A DNA stretch of 64,000 nt from a filamentous cyanobacterium ESFC-1 (GCA_000380225.1 KB904821.1:3331631-3395630), one strand, 5' to 3'. Shown: positions 1 through 8,960, numbered from the stretch's first letter. Numbers and translations are program-made. The notes: generated from the letters alone by a model not told the origin.

Positions 1-498
1 TTTTTTGATCCATTTTTGAATCAAAATCGCTTTTTTAATAATCGCCCGACTTTACGATTTGGAGACGAAGGATCGACGGTACGTTATTTACAAAGCTTAT
101 TGAGAAATCAAGGTTATTTCATTGATGTAGATGGCGTTTTTGGTTCTCAAACTCAAGATAGGGTTAGAAGGTTTCAGACTTCGAGAGGATTAAGAGCAGA
201 TGGAGTAGTGGGATCGCAAACCTGGGCTGCTTTAGAAGGTGGCACATCACCATCCCCCCGTCCACCGCAAGCCTCAAACCTTCGTTATGTTGTCGTTGTT
301 CCAGGTGATAATAGAGTGCTACAACGACTACAGCAACGATATTTTAATGATGCCCGCCTTAGAAGTGATTTTAGTTTGATGCGAAATCGACTAGGACTGT
401 ATATAGAAGCAGGGAGGTTTGGTAGTCGCGAAGTGGCCGAAAGCCGTTCCTATCTATTGCGATCGCAAGGTTTTGATGCCAGAGTGATCTATGATTAG
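1..498 (+). CDS. Peptidoglycan-binding domain protein, 5'-truncated by window edge
   Basis: The reading frame is open from base 1 (FFDPFLNQN...) with no stop before the first possible start (TTG at 16), so the gene probably begins upstream of the window. The visible part has one peptidoglycan_binding_1 repeat (from LRFGDEG to DGVVGSQTW), a proline-rich linker (SPSPRPPQ), and a C-terminal stretch of about 65 residues that resembles a SPOR-like domain (VVVVPGDN ... SQGFDARVIYD). Such proteins sit at the cell envelope and bind murein; no enzymatic domain is visible. Family is clear, exact role unknown. Confidence 0.75.
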   Translation, partial: FFDPFLNQNRFFNNRPTLRFGDEGSTVRYLQSLLRNQGYFIDVDGVFGSQTQDRVRRFQTSRGLRADGVVGSQTWAALEGGTSPSPRPPQASNLRYVVVVPGDNRVLQRLQQRYFNDARLRSDFSLMRNRLGLYIEAGRFGSREVAESRSYLLRSQGFDARVIYD

Positions 499-600
499 AT
501 AAAATCTTGCTTGGTAATCGGCCACCTTGAGCAAGCTTTGGTAAAATTGCGGCATTAGTCAGCTATTTAAACCTCTAAATCGAACTATCGAGACATTGAT

Positions 601-1422
601 ATGGAAACATTAGCCTATTCTCAAATCGCCCTCTCTTACGAGGAAGCACAAGAGGGCTATGAAGAAGTCATCGAACTTCCCGCAGTCAGCGTCAAAACTT
701 GGTGGAAGCGAGGTCAGTGTTGTGCTTTGGCTTTGGGGACGGTGGCTGTCGGATTAGTGGGAACCACTACCAATGCCTTAGCGTTACTGAAACAAGGCGA
801 TCGCGGTGCAGAAGTGACGCGAGTGCAACAACGGCTGCAACGGTTGGATTATTTTGAAGAACAACCTACGGGCTATTTTGGGGATATTACAGAAAATGCC
901 CTGAAACGCTTTCAACGCGATCGCGGCCTCAAACCCGATGGTATTTTGGGCCCAAACACAGAAGCGGCGTTATTTGGCGAAAGTCAGCCTAATAGCGATT
1001 CTCCCTTCAACAATAGCGGCTTTAGTCAGGCCGACAGCGATTCCCCCTTCAACAATAGCGGCTTTTTAAGTGGCGATCGCGAAAGTTCTGCCCCCGTTGC
1101 GACGGCTGAACCCCAAGCAACAGCAACCGCAGAAGTCGAAGTAGATTCTCAAGCAACTGCCCGTTTATTAAAACTGCGGGACAAGGGCGATCGCGTCAGA
1201 CAACTGCAAATCCGCCTGGAAAAAGCGGGTTTCTCCCCAGGGGAAGCGGATGGTATTTTCGGGGAACAAACCCGTGAAGCGGTCTTAGGGTTCCAGCGAT
1301 CGCGAGGTTTGACGGTAGATGGTATTGCCGGCCGCGAAACTTTATCGGCGTTAGCAACCGAAGTGTCCGATTCTAATACCGAATCCCAACGCCTCTACAC
1401 CGTTACGGTCAAAAGTTCTTAA
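601..1422 (+). CDS. Secreted or anchored protein with two peptidoglycan-binding repeats
   Basis: 273 aa. A hydrophobic segment at about residues 40-60 (LALGTVAVGLVG) after a basic stretch looks like an uncleaved signal or anchor. Two peptidoglycan_binding_1 repeats follow (about 63-122 and 188-252), each starting LKQGDRGAEV / LRDKGDRVRQ and ending with the DG(I)xGxxT pattern. The linker holds a short internal duplication, DSPFNNSGF twice. No catalytic domain is present, so it probably targets or organises cell wall rather than cutting it. It follows another peptidoglycan-binding gene on the same strand after about 100 bp. Confidence 0.75.
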   Translation: METLAYSQIALSYEEAQEGYEEVIELPAVSVKTWWKRGQCCALALGTVAVGLVGTTTNALALLKQGDRGAEVTRVQQRLQRLDYFEEQPTGYFGDITENALKRFQRDRGLKPDGILGPNTEAALFGESQPNSDSPFNNSGFSQADSDSPFNNSGFLSGDRESSAPVATAEPQATATAEVEVDSQATARLLKLRDKGDRVRQLQIRLEKAGFSPGEADGIFGEQTREAVLGFQRSRGLTVDGIAGRETLSALATEVSDSNTESQRLYTVTVKSS

Positions 1423-1469
1423 CCCCTCTATTTTGAAAACGGTAAGCCCCTCGCCCGTTAATAAAAAGT

Positions 1470-1544
1470 CGCTCCTCTCTCATCCCCCCTCAACGTAGGG
1501 GGGAACGAGGGGGGTGGAGAGGGGTTTGGGGTGAGGGCAAAAGC
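1470..1544. repeat. CTCACCCC/GAGGGG palindromic repeat
   Basis: G/C-rich inverted sequence with runs of CCCCTC and GAGGGG and the motif GGGGTGAGGGCAA. Related copies occur at 15451-15486, 23611-23646 and 62478-62518. It lies between a rightward and a leftward gene, so it may act as a bidirectional terminator. That role is inferred. Confidence 0.6.
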
Positions 1545-1561
1545 TGGATTGCGGTTATAGA

Positions 1562-2830
1562 TTATTCTCCCAACGACTGAGGCAGAACTAAATTCAGCAA
1601 AACCCCCACAATGCCGCACAAGCCAATCCCTTCTAAGGCAAACTCTCCGGCTTCGAGGGCTAATCCCCCCACACCGAAAATTAAAATCACCGCCACAATA
1701 ATTAAATTGCGCGGCTGCATCAAATCCCGTCCCGACTGCACCAAACTATTAATCCCCACGACGACAATTGTGCCGAACAAAATCACCAAAATGCCGCCCA
1801 TTGCCGGACTCGGAATCGTGCGGATAAATGCGCCTAACTTGCTCACAAACGCCAAAATAACCGCAATAATCGCCGCCCAGGTCATAATTGCGCCGTTAAA
1901 GCTTTTAGTCAGCGCCACCGCCCCGGTTACTTCCGAATAAGTCGTATTAGGCGGCCCTCCTAGAAAAGCAGCGAGGGAGGTCGCCAAACCATCCCCAAGG
2001 AGGGTACGATGAATCCCCGGATCGCGCAAGTAATCCTTTTTGGCCACTGAACCGATCGCGATAACATCACCAAAATGCTCAATGGCTGGCGCGATCGCCA
2101 CCGGTAAAATATACAAAATAGCAGGGGCGTGAAATACAGGGAAAGTAAAACTGGGAATGGCAAACCAAGGGGCATCCGCCATCGGGGAAAAATCGACCAA
2201 ACCCAACACTAAACCCGCGACATAGCCCACCACAATCCCTATTAAAATCGGCAATAACCGCAACATTCCCCTGGCTAAAAGGGCAGTAAGAATCGTCGCC
2301 AATAAAGCCGCCCCCGCCACAATCAAAGCTTGACCTTTGGTATAGGTATCCCCCTCACTCGAAGCCATACCAATCGCAATGGGGGCTAAAGCCAACCCGA
2401 TGACCATAATGACGGGCCCGGTGACAATCGGCGGTAGCAAGCGCACTAAAAAGCCCGAACCAAAAAAGAAAATCAGCAAACTCAGCAGTAAATAAAACGC
2501 CCCCGCGGCCACTAAGCCCGACAGGGTTTCAGCGAGGCCGTATTCTGCCACCCCAAACTGAATCGGCGCAATAAAGGCAAAGGAAGAAGCCAGAAATACC
2601 GGAACTTTGCCCCCCGTGACCAGTTGAAACACCAACGTCCCAACCCCCGCCGTAAACAAAGCTACATTGGGGTCGAGTCCAGCTAAAATCGGCACTAAGA
2701 CCAACGCCCCAAAGGCCACAAACAGCATTTGTGCGCCGAAGATAATATCTCTACCGCGAAATTTATAAGCGGTGGGGTCAACTTCTGTCGCTGTCGGTTC
2801 AACCTCTGTCGTTGGTTTTGAGTCCTCCAT
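1562..2830 (-). CDS. NCS2-family uracil/xanthine permease
   Basis: 422 aa, polytopic inner-membrane protein of the nucleobase/ascorbate transporter (NCS2) family, which imports uracil or xanthine with protons. Family signatures are visible: VPVFLASSFAFI early in the chain, the conserved glutamate motif AIEHFGDV, and the GGPPNTTYSEVTGAVALT stretch. The first ~22 residues are a Thr/Glu-rich cytosolic tail. It lies 94 bp downstream of cpcF on the same strand and could receive read-through from the cpc operon, but functionally it looks unrelated. Substrate cannot be fixed from sequence; the uracil-xanthine subgroup is the best guess. Confidence 0.85.
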   Translation of the reverse strand: MEDSKPTTEVEPTATEVDPTAYKFRGRDIIFGAQMLFVAFGALVLVPILAGLDPNVALFTAGVGTLVFQLVTGGKVPVFLASSFAFIAPIQFGVAEYGLAETLSGLVAAGAFYLLLSLLIFFFGSGFLVRLLPPIVTGPVIMVIGLALAPIAIGMASSEGDTYTKGQALIVAGAALLATILTALLARGMLRLLPILIGIVVGYVAGLVLGLVDFSPMADAPWFAIPSFTFPVFHAPAILYILPVAIAPAIEHFGDVIAIGSVAKKDYLRDPGIHRTLLGDGLATSLAAFLGGPPNTTYSEVTGAVALTKSFNGAIMTWAAIIAVILAFVSKLGAFIRTIPSPAMGGILVILFGTIVVVGINSLVQSGRDLMQPRNLIIVAVILIFGVGGLALEAGEFALEGIGLCGIVGVLLNLVLPQSLGE

Positions 2831-2924
2831 GGGGGGCTTCTCCTACATACAAATAACAACTTGCTTTTAGGATGGAGCAAGTTTGAGCTTTGTACTGTAT
2901 ACCACAAAACGAAGGCGGTAATGG

Positions 2925-3533
2925 TTATGGACTCAAAGCCAGTTGCGATCGCGCCCTCACTGCCATTTCAGCGTCTTTTTGGGCTAACTGCTGCAAACGG
3001 TTCTCAATGCGCGATCGATATTCCTCGGCATTCTGCCCTAAAGCTTCTAACCCCACAATCGCCGCATAGCGCACTACCCATTCTGGGTCTTCGCACACTT
3101 GCATCAACACCTCAAAAATTTGCTTTTGAGCCGTGTTAATCTCATCTTCGCTTAATTTTGACCAATCTAGGCTTCCCAAGCCCTTAGCCGCCGCCCGACG
3201 GACGCTGAGAGCAAAATCACTCCTGGCAGCTTCGAGTAAAGTATTCAAAGCGCGAGGATCGCCAATGCGAGCCAGGGCGCGATTGGCCCAAGCCCTCGCT
3301 CCGTAGTTGTATCCGTCGATTTGTTCGAGTAACTTCGGCACTGCGACTTCCCCCAGTTGCACCAAACCTTCGACCGCAGCAACGGCAGCACCGGGGTTGT
3401 TGTACCCCAATACCTGAATCAATGTAGGAATGGCATCGGCATCTTTGGCGGCCGCTAACGCCCCCACCGCCGCCGTTAAACGGGGGGCAGAGTCGGCTTG
3501 TTCGACGGCTTGGATTAGGGGAGAAACAGTCAT
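2925..3533 (-). CDS. cpcF: Phycocyanin alpha-subunit bilin lyase, CpcF subunit
   Basis: 202 aa from the ATG at 3533 (MTVSPLIQAVEQ). CpcF and CpcE form the heterodimeric E/F-type lyase that attaches phycocyanobilin to Cys84 of CpcA. The protein is made of HEAT-like helical repeats (AIPTLIQVLG, AVAAVEGLVQLG, ALNTLLEAARSDFA). It is last in the cpc operon. The frame stays open upstream of the ATG through a GGAGGAGTGG minisatellite, giving an artefactual Ser/His-rich extension (SHSSPSSHSS) that I exclude. Confidence 0.9.
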   Translation of the reverse strand: MTVSPLIQAVEQADSAPRLTAAVGALAAAKDADAIPTLIQVLGYNNPGAAVAAVEGLVQLGEVAVPKLLEQIDGYNYGARAWANRALARIGDPRALNTLLEAARSDFALSVRRAAAKGLGSLDWSKLSEDEINTAQKQIFEVLMQVCEDPEWVVRYAAIVGLEALGQNAEEYRSRIENRLQQLAQKDAEMAVRARSQLALSP

Positions 3534-3537
3534 TAGT

Positions 3538-3703
3538 TTTTTGACGCAGTGGGAGGAGTGGGAGGAGGGGGAGGAGTGGGAGGAGGGGGAGGAGTGGGAA
3601 GAAATTATCAATTACCAATTAAAAATCTATTCCCTGTTCCCTACCAATAACCAATAACCAATAACCAACAACCAATAACCAATAACCAACAACCAACAAC
3701 TAC
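3538..3703. repeat. GGAGGAGTGG minisatellite plus CCAATAA/CCAACAA heptamer array
   Basis: Between cpcF and cpcE. Bases 3546-3600 are about three copies of a GGAGGAGTGG-type 18-mer. Bases 3640-3703 are about nine copies of the heptamer CCAATAA, with CCAACAA variants. The two blocks are joined by GGGAAGAAATTA. The same composite order reappears at 37838-37990. This is short tandemly repeated repetitive (STRR) DNA of the kind known from cyanobacteria. Confidence 0.9.
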
Positions 3704-4560
3704 AACAAACCATCCATTAATTGCATCAAATGAATGCTGTCTTCTGAAAGGGTAACAGCATCAGGATTTTCGGCGTTTAAGGCTTGTTCGAGTAAACCCT
3801 TGAGGGAAATCAGTTTGAGGCTGTTTTCGGCAAAAGCCCCCGCGATCGCGTCGGCGGCTTTAAGATAACCGACTGCTCCTAAATCCATCAAGGCCGAGCG
3901 CCGCAGTTGTAAGTTGGGGTCTCTCAGGGCGGCGATTAGTTGCTGGCCGTATTCGTCTTTTTGGGTGAGTTGATACATGGCCCGAGCTGCCGCATATTTT
4001 ACCTTGGCCACAGAATGCCCTAAAAAGGGTTCAATGGCGGTAATGGCTTCGATAGCATTTAATGTGCCTAACGCCTCGATAATGGCTTCATACGGCTCGG
4101 TGAGGTGGGGTTTGCCGGGGACGGGTTGCGCGGCTTCGACTCCACCCTCTAAGAGTTTGAGTAAGGGGGGAATGGCTTGGGAACGCCCTTGCATTTCTAA
4201 GGATTGGGCGGCGGCTTCGCGGACGTAGAAATCTGGGTCTTCGAGATGGGCAATTAAGGCGGGGACAATTCTAGGATCGTCGAGTTTGCCCAAGGCTCTC
4301 GCGGCGTTACGACGCAGGGGATAACCGCCATCGGGGGCGCGATCGCTTTCGTCTTCGAGGGCTGTTAGTAAAGCGGCGATCGCTTCTGGGGTACTGACGC
4401 GAAATTTCCCCAACCACCAAGCGGCGTAATAGCGCAAACTGGTGTCTGCGGTTTGTTGGAGGTTCGCGATCGCGTCAGCAACAGACATAACGCCATCATC
4501 GCTAGAGTTTTCCCCTACCGACGATGACGTTGTTGCTTTTGAATCAGGATTCGGCAACAT
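3700..4560 (-). CDS. cpcE: Phycocyanin alpha-subunit bilin lyase, CpcE subunit
   Basis: 286 aa from the ATG at 4560 (MLPNPDSKATT); a TTG codon lies immediately before it. CpcE is the partner of CpcF in attaching phycocyanobilin to CpcA. HEAT/PBS-lyase repeats are visible throughout (AIAALLTALEDESD, NAARALGKLDDPRI, VPALIAHLEDPDFYVREAAA, FLGHSVAKVKYAAARAMY). Length fits the family. It follows cpcD by 9 bp, so the two are surely cotranscribed. Confidence 0.92.
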   Translation of the reverse strand: MLPNPDSKATTSSSVGENSSDDGVMSVADAIANLQQTADTSLRYYAAWWLGKFRVSTPEAIAALLTALEDESDRAPDGGYPLRRNAARALGKLDDPRIVPALIAHLEDPDFYVREAAAQSLEMQGRSQAIPPLLKLLEGGVEAAQPVPGKPHLTEPYEAIIEALGTLNAIEAITAIEPFLGHSVAKVKYAAARAMYQLTQKDEYGQQLIAALRDPNLQLRRSALMDLGAVGYLKAADAIAGAFAENSLKLISLKGLLEQALNAENPDAVTLSEDSIHLMQLMDGLL

Positions 4561-4569
4561 CAATTCAAG

Positions 4570-4833
4570 TTACGATTCAGAATCAGACTCAGAATCAGAA
4601 TTCCAAGGTTTGATGCTGACAATTGTACCGCCCATGCGGGTAATTCGTTGCATTTCTTCGTTCATGCGACTATAAGGCACTTTAATTAAAATGCTGTTAC
4701 CGTTTGGCCGATAGCGGTAATCGTTTTCGTTGTTACCGTTGTTTTGCCGTAAACCCGTCACTTCGTAGGCGAAAATGCGGCTACTGGCGCTAGAACTACC
4801 GTTAGAACGACCTAGAAACGCTTGACCCAGCAT
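4570..4833 (-). CDS. cpcD: Phycobilisome rod-capping linker CpcD
   Basis: 87 aa. CpcD is the small linker that caps the distal end of phycocyanin rods. The CpcD fold is clear: FAYEVTGLRQ near the N-terminus, NSILIKVPYSRMNEEMQRI, and GGTIVSIKPW. The C-terminus is odd: after KPWNS it ends in an acidic tail DSESDSES, encoded by imperfect copies of a GAATCAGA-type repeat at 4574-4600. Typical CpcD proteins stop soon after the SIxP strand. The tail may be recent repeat expansion. Confidence 0.93.
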   Translation of the reverse strand: MLGQAFLGRSNGSSSASSRIFAYEVTGLRQNNGNNENDYRYRPNGNSILIKVPYSRMNEEMQRITRMGGTIVSIKPWNSDSESDSES

Positions 4834-4881
4834 AATGCTTGCTTTCTCCTTGTAAATTGATGTGCTGAATAGACCGATTGA

Positions 4882-5754
4882 TTAGGCGGGGGTAATGCTG
4901 GCAATTTTGCCACCCACGCGGTTCACTTCTTTAAGGGTTTGGGAAAGCTTGTCATAAGGTACAAGGTAAGCCCGACTGCTGCGACGCACACGGGGATAGC
5001 CTTGTTTGACTAAGCTGGTAACTTCGACACGATACATCCGCGCCGATTGAGCGCCAAAGGGGGTGGTTCCGCCGAGGGCTTGGTTCGGGGTGGTGTTATC
5101 TGCCGATTCGCGATAAGCCCAACCGTTGTTACTGCCAGACTGACCCACCACAGGGGAAGCGTCATTACGAGCTAACTCTCCGGCTAAACGCGATTGGCTG
5201 CCTTTGATTTGAGCGCGATCGCTATTGGCATAACCGCGATACAATTGGAACATCCGGGTAAAGCCAACGGTCTTTTGGCCTTTTTGGTTGTTAAAGCCCC
5301 GGTAATAAGGCACAACGTTTTCACCGAAGTTGTTTTGATACTCCTCGCTGTCAATATAGGAGTTCACTTCTTCGGCGTAGCCTTTTTCCTGATACAAGTC
5401 GAGGTGGTAGATCACCTCGGCTTCGTCATAGGGAGCGCGGCCTAAAAGGTGTTTGTAGCTCAGTTCGATGAACCGGGTTTGAAAGTTGCTGTAGAAAAAC
5501 TTTTTCTTGTACAACTCGGATTGTGCCACGGCCCGTACAAAGTCCCGCACGGTGATGTAACCATTCCGCAACAAAGACTCGGCGCTGTTTAGGCGCTCGG
5601 ATTTCATAATGTAGTCGTTACCGAGGACTTGACGGTAAACGGCGCGAATGACGTTTTGTACATCGTCTTCGGTGAAGTTCGAGCGCAATTCCACCCGTGG
5701 GGCTTCACTAAAGGCAGATGTACCCAAACGGGATGCTGCTGTTGTTATTGCCAT
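4882..5754 (-). CDS. cpcC: Phycobilisome 32-kDa-class rod linker CpcC
   Basis: 290 aa. Rod linker that joins phycocyanin hexamers. It has an N-terminal PBS_linker_poly domain (about residues 20-180; [54 protein letters not shown]) and a C-terminal CpcD-like domain (about 235-288; [19 protein letters not shown] ending [10 protein letters not shown]). It sits between cpcA and cpcD, the usual order. A strong hairpin separates it from cpcA, which should lower its expression relative to cpcBA. Confidence 0.95.
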   Translation of the reverse strand: MAITTAASRLGTSAFSEAPRVELRSNFTEDDVQNVIRAVYRQVLGNDYIMKSERLNSAESLLRNGYITVRDFVRAVAQSELYKKKFFYSNFQTRFIELSYKHLLGRAPYDEAEVIYHLDLYQEKGYAEEVNSYIDSEEYQNNFGENVVPYYRGFNNQKGQKTVGFTRMFQLYRGYANSDRAQIKGSQSRLAGELARNDASPVVGQSGSNNGWAYRESADNTTPNQALGGTTPFGAQSARMYRVEVTSLVKQGYPRVRRSSRAYLVPYDKLSQTLKEVNRVGGKIASITPA

Positions 5755-5850
5755 ATTCCAAAAACTCCTGTTTTAAAAGTGTTGAGCTAACGCGATCGAG
5801 ACGGCTCGGAAAATCGCAGCACCGTATCTTGTTTCCTAGATACAATGAGA

Positions 5851-5907
5851 CCCGGAAAGGTAAACAATTGCTAACCCTATTGCTAACAACTATCCTACTT
5901 TTCCGGG
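5851..5907 (-). promoter_or_regulatory. Hairpin between cpcA and cpcC, probable attenuator
   Basis: CCCGGAAA (5851-5858) and TTTCCGGG (5900-5907) form an 8-bp G/C-rich stem. The loop holds two TTGCTAAC copies. On the transcribed minus strand it lies just after the cpcA stop. Hairpins at this point in cpc operons are known to make abundant short cpcBA transcripts and less full-length mRNA; no strong poly-U follows here, so it may act through partial termination or RNA stability. Confidence 0.55.
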
Positions 5908-5923
5908 CCAGCGATCTCGCCTG

Positions 5924-6412
5924 TTAGCTCAACGCATTGATGGCGTAATCGAGGTAAGAATTAGCTTCTACAGCCGGGTCACCGCTCAAGCCATGATTCA
6001 TTTTGATGTACTTGAGGGCTTCAATGTACCAGCTCGGAGATAATTCAAAGGTACGGTTGATTTCGTCGATACCTGCAATGAGGTACTCATCCATGGGGCC
6101 AGTACCACCAGCAACTAAGCAGTAGGTCACCATGCGGAGGTAGTAACCGATGTCACGAGCGCACTTATCTTTACCGCGTTGGTCAGCCGCGTATTGGGGC
6201 CCTTGCATTTGGGTGGTGTAAGGGAATTTGTTGTAAACCGCTTGGGCTGCACCGTTGACTAAGCTTTGGCTATTGCTGGTCAAGGCTTTAGCAGCTTGTA
6301 AGCTGGCAGTGGCTTGCTTAAAACGACCAAAAGCAATTTGAATTTCGGTGCTGCTTAAGAAACGGCCTTGAGAATCGGCGGCTGATACGGCTTCGGTAAG
6401 TGGAGTTTTCAT
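5924..6412 (-). CDS. cpcA: C-phycocyanin alpha subunit
   Basis: 162 aa, exact family length. Light-harvesting globin-like protein of phycobilisome rods carrying one phycocyanobilin on Cys84. The bilin site [20 protein letters not shown] and the N-terminal [18 protein letters not shown] are textbook. It lies 91 bp downstream of cpcB. Chromophore attachment needs CpcE/CpcF, both encoded in this operon. Confidence 0.98.
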   Translation of the reverse strand: MKTPLTEAVSAADSQGRFLSSTEIQIAFGRFKQATASLQAAKALTSNSQSLVNGAAQAVYNKFPYTTQMQGPQYAADQRGKDKCARDIGYYLRMVTYCLVAGGTGPMDEYLIAGIDEINRTFELSPSWYIEALKYIKMNHGLSGDPAVEANSYLDYAINALS

Positions 6413-6503
6413 GTTGTGATTTATCTCCTGTTGTTTGCGTTTATTTGAGTTAAGAAATTGTTGAAATTGAGAAGGCGTTGGCTGAACGGTTGTTGCTTAA
6501 AAA

Positions 6504-7022
6504 TTAAGAAACCGCAGAAGCAGCGCGATCGAAGTAACCAGCGACTTCAGACATTAAAGCACTGCAATCGCCTTGGGTGATGTCGCTAGGATTGTTAGCG
6601 ATTCCGGTAGCAGCGTCTTTCATTTTTTGAACGCCAGCAGCAACGGAAGCACCGGGAACGCCTAAAGCAACGTAGGTTTCGCGCAGGCCGTTGAGGCAAC
6701 GATCTTCTAATACACTGGCATCACCAGAGAAGATGGCGTAGGTAACGTAACGCAAGATGATTTCCATGTCGCGTAAGCAAGCAGCCATGCGACGGCTGGT
6801 GTAAGCGTTACCACCAGGAGCGATCAGTTGAGGCTGTTCGGCGAATAAAGCACGCGCAGCGTTAGCAACGATTTCAGAAGAGTTGCTGGTGATCCGGTTA
6901 ACGGTATCCATACGCTTGTTGCTTTCTGCAACCATACTGTTCAGTGCATCGAGCTGAGACTCAGACAAGAAATCGCCACGAGCATCAGCTTGGGAAACAA
7001 CCCGGGTGAAAGCGTCGAACAT
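6504..7022 (-). CDS. cpcB: C-phycocyanin beta subunit
   Basis: 172 aa, exact family length. It carries bilins at Cys82 ([20 protein letters not shown]) and Cys153 ([15 protein letters not shown]). The Asn72 methylation site region NAYTSRRM is conserved. It is the first gene of the cpc operon, transcribed leftward. The Cys82 bilin is normally attached by CpcS/CpcU-type lyases; two such genes lie just upstream. A CpcT-type lyase for Cys153 is not in this window. Confidence 0.98.
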   Translation of the reverse strand: MFDAFTRVVSQADARGDFLSESQLDALNSMVAESNKRMDTVNRITSNSSEIVANAARALFAEQPQLIAPGGNAYTSRRMAACLRDMEIILRYVTYAIFSGDASVLEDRCLNGLRETYVALGVPGASVAAGVQKMKDAATGIANNPSDITQGDCSALMSEVAGYFDRAASAVS

Positions 7023-7469
7023 CGAATCTATCTCCTACTTGAAATTTCGGTTTAAGTTTAAGTTTGGTTTCCAAACAAGTTTTTTGAGGGATATTTCGTC
7101 ACAACCGGCCGCGTTGACTCATTTGGGTCTGTTTGTTTCTCTCAATTCACAACCGCTTGGCTAACTAATCTTTGAGTTAAACACGGTGACAAAACATGAG
7201 AAAACTTAATGTTTTTATGAGGAAACAGTGTAGACGGGCTAAATGAGTATTCTGGCTGACGTTGACCTGGTTGTTTTCGCCCTCAAGTAATCTTTATACA
7301 ATGCTGTTGGTTGTTTGTTCGTTACAAATTATTAAGAAATGGCGAAGTTTTGTAAGGATAATTCTTGGGATTCCAGTGTTATCAACCTTTAAACCGTTTC
7401 TGAGAAGTTGGGCTGGCAATTTAGGGCGCGATCGCGCTGTTACATTGATATACATTAGCATTTGCCCCT
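7023..7469 (-). promoter_or_regulatory. Upstream region of the cpc operon
   Basis: About 450 bp with no credible gene between cpcB and the terminator of the neighbouring lyase gene. Such a long leader is usual for cpc operons. It must contain the cpc promoter and 5' UTR. A Shine-Dalgarno-like GGAG lies on the minus strand before cpcB (TAGGAGATAGATTCG). I cannot assign -35/-10 boxes with confidence. Confidence 0.5.
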
Positions 7470-7502
7470 AAAAAACTCCCAAAGCTAATGCTTATGGGAG
7501 TT
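7470..7502 (-). terminator. Intrinsic terminator of the CpcS-type lyase gene
   Basis: On the minus strand AACTCCCA ... TGGGAGTT forms an 8-bp stem with a 13-nt loop, followed by TTTTTT (poly-A at 7470-7475 on the plus strand). It ends transcription of the gene at 7552-8094 before it reaches the cpc promoter region. Confidence 0.8.
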
Positions 7503-7551
7503 ATAAGAATTTGTTTGGTTACCGTAACTTCAAGAGAAATTTTAAGTTGTG

Positions 7552-8094
7552 TTAAGCAACGCGGGTTTCTAGATATTGACCAATCATCTGTTGCTCTCCC
7601 GCGCGGGAAATAATCGTTTGACGAGTGCGATATTTCTGGCCGATTAATTTCAATTCTTCTTCAAACATCGAGCCGTTGTACTCGGTTCGCAGATTCATCG
7701 TTTGAGGATTCGGGAAATAAAACTGGGCGGTGACGGGCTTGCTGGTGGCAAAACCGCGATCGCGATACAAGGTTTCCCCTAAAATGCCAAATACCGTTGA
7801 GCCTTTAGCGGGTTTCCGTTTGGCCGGGGCAGTATAACGACTTTCCCAAGATACGGCGGTTCCGGCAACGAGCGCCTGGGGGTTATCGAGTTTGTGGCGT
7901 TGGGCTAGTTCGATTAACTGGGAATCTCCGGGTTCAAGATAACGCACTTGAATGGCGCTGATCACCTCTTGCGTTTCCCCATCGGTAAGGGTGTAATAAC
8001 GTCGTTGGGAATGCCATTGCCCGGCGGATTGCCGAAAGAACTCAACCGCCAGGGCTTCGGGCGAGAGTTGAGTAAGTTGTACCGATGATTGCAT
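7552..8094 (-). CDS. CpcS/CpeS-family phycobiliprotein bilin lyase
   Basis: 180 aa. A lipocalin-like lyase that attaches phycocyanobilin to Cys82-type sites of beta subunits and allophycocyanins. The family start FFRQSAGQWHSQRRYYTL is clear, with GSTVFGILGETLYRDRGF and the C-terminal TRTQTIISRAGEQQMIGQ-like strand region. It lies upstream of the cpc operon, same strand, with its own terminator. A second family member is divergent at 8335. In some cyanobacteria CpcS and CpcU form a heterodimer; which of the two this is cannot be decided here. Confidence 0.8.
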   Translation of the reverse strand: MQSSVQLTQLSPEALAVEFFRQSAGQWHSQRRYYTLTDGETQEVISAIQVRYLEPGDSQLIELAQRHKLDNPQALVAGTAVSWESRYTAPAKRKPAKGSTVFGILGETLYRDRGFATSKPVTAQFYFPNPQTMNLRTEYNGSMFEEELKLIGQKYRTRQTIISRAGEQQMIGQYLETRVA

Positions 8095-8334
8095 AAATTA
8101 CAGAACCTCAAAGAATGTGTCAACGCACAGTTGCAGCGCTTTGTAAAGCCAGAATACTCAACGCTTAATAATTGTTAACATTATAAGGGATAAATGTCTA
8201 GCCTGTCGTCAACCTCTGGGCAGAAATTGCAGAAATCAACGAAAACCCAATCAGGTTGAGACTATTTTGCAGAAAGTTCCCCGTTTATTCTGTAAGTATT
8301 TATACTCAACTGTCTTTTATTTAAGGATTGAACC

Positions 8335-8886
8335 ATGAAAATTAAGCCATTTCACCAATTTTTTGATTGTTGTGTGGGTCAATGGCGTTCGGAACGGACT
8401 TATCATTACTTATCCCACGGTGAAATCGAGCGATCGCGCACAGAATTTACCGTGAATCCCTTAACCGCCTCTCTCAAAGAAAAAGTCTTTAAAGATAACG
8501 AATACGATGTAGTGGACGATTTAGACATCATTCCCGGCTTCCAACTGGCGTTTCACACCGTTTCCGAAACTGGGGAGGAAGTATCCCAGCAACTCAACTT
8601 GCTGTTTGCCCCTACCCAGGAAAACAACGGCATTCTCGAAGGGGATTATCTGCGCGATCGCGCTTACGAAGAAGACCGCCCGATTATCTCCCATTTTCGC
8701 TTTATCCCTGAAACCCGCGAACTCTTGATGACCACCAAATATACCAAGGTGGTGTCGGTTGATTCGATTACCCTGATCAACCCGACTTTGAGAATGCGAC
8801 GGATTTTGAATTATCAGCGTCCCCCTGAAGATGGCCCGTTAGACCAAGTAAGACTGGCCGGGTTTGGAGTCGAACAGAAGATGTAG
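8335..8886 (+). CDS. CpcS/CpeS-family bilin lyase, second divergent copy
   Basis: 183 aa. Begins HQFFDCCVGQWRSERTYHYL, the CpcS-family lipocalin signature, and keeps the RDRAYEEDRPIISHFRFIPE and SITLINPTLRMRRILNYQ strands near the C-terminus. It is clearly diverged from the neighbour at 7552-8094, with which it shares a 240-bp divergent promoter region. Probably a partner or a paralogue with another target protein. An ATG with upstream AAGGA (8324-8328) fits the start. Confidence 0.75.
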   Translation: MKIKPFHQFFDCCVGQWRSERTYHYLSHGEIERSRTEFTVNPLTASLKEKVFKDNEYDVVDDLDIIPGFQLAFHTVSETGEEVSQQLNLLFAPTQENNGILEGDYLRDRAYEEDRPIISHFRFIPETRELLMTTKYTKVVSVDSITLINPTLRMRRILNYQRPPEDGPLDQVRLAGFGVEQKM

Positions 8887-8960
8887 AGCGTCATTGGTCA
8901 TTGGTCATTCGTCATTTGTACTGAGCTAATGACAAAGGACAAAAGACAAATCATCAACAA
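8887..8960. repeat. CATTGGT / ACAAAGG heptamer repeats
   Basis: Short run of ATTGGTC copies (about 8891-8915) followed by ACAAAGG/ACAAAAG copies (about 8930-8950). Same STRR families as elsewhere in the window. Confidence 0.7.

Noticed and set aside
3534-3611. N-terminal extension of CpcF (SHSSPSSHSS)
   Set aside because: It is encoded by a minisatellite; the family-like start is the ATG at 3533.
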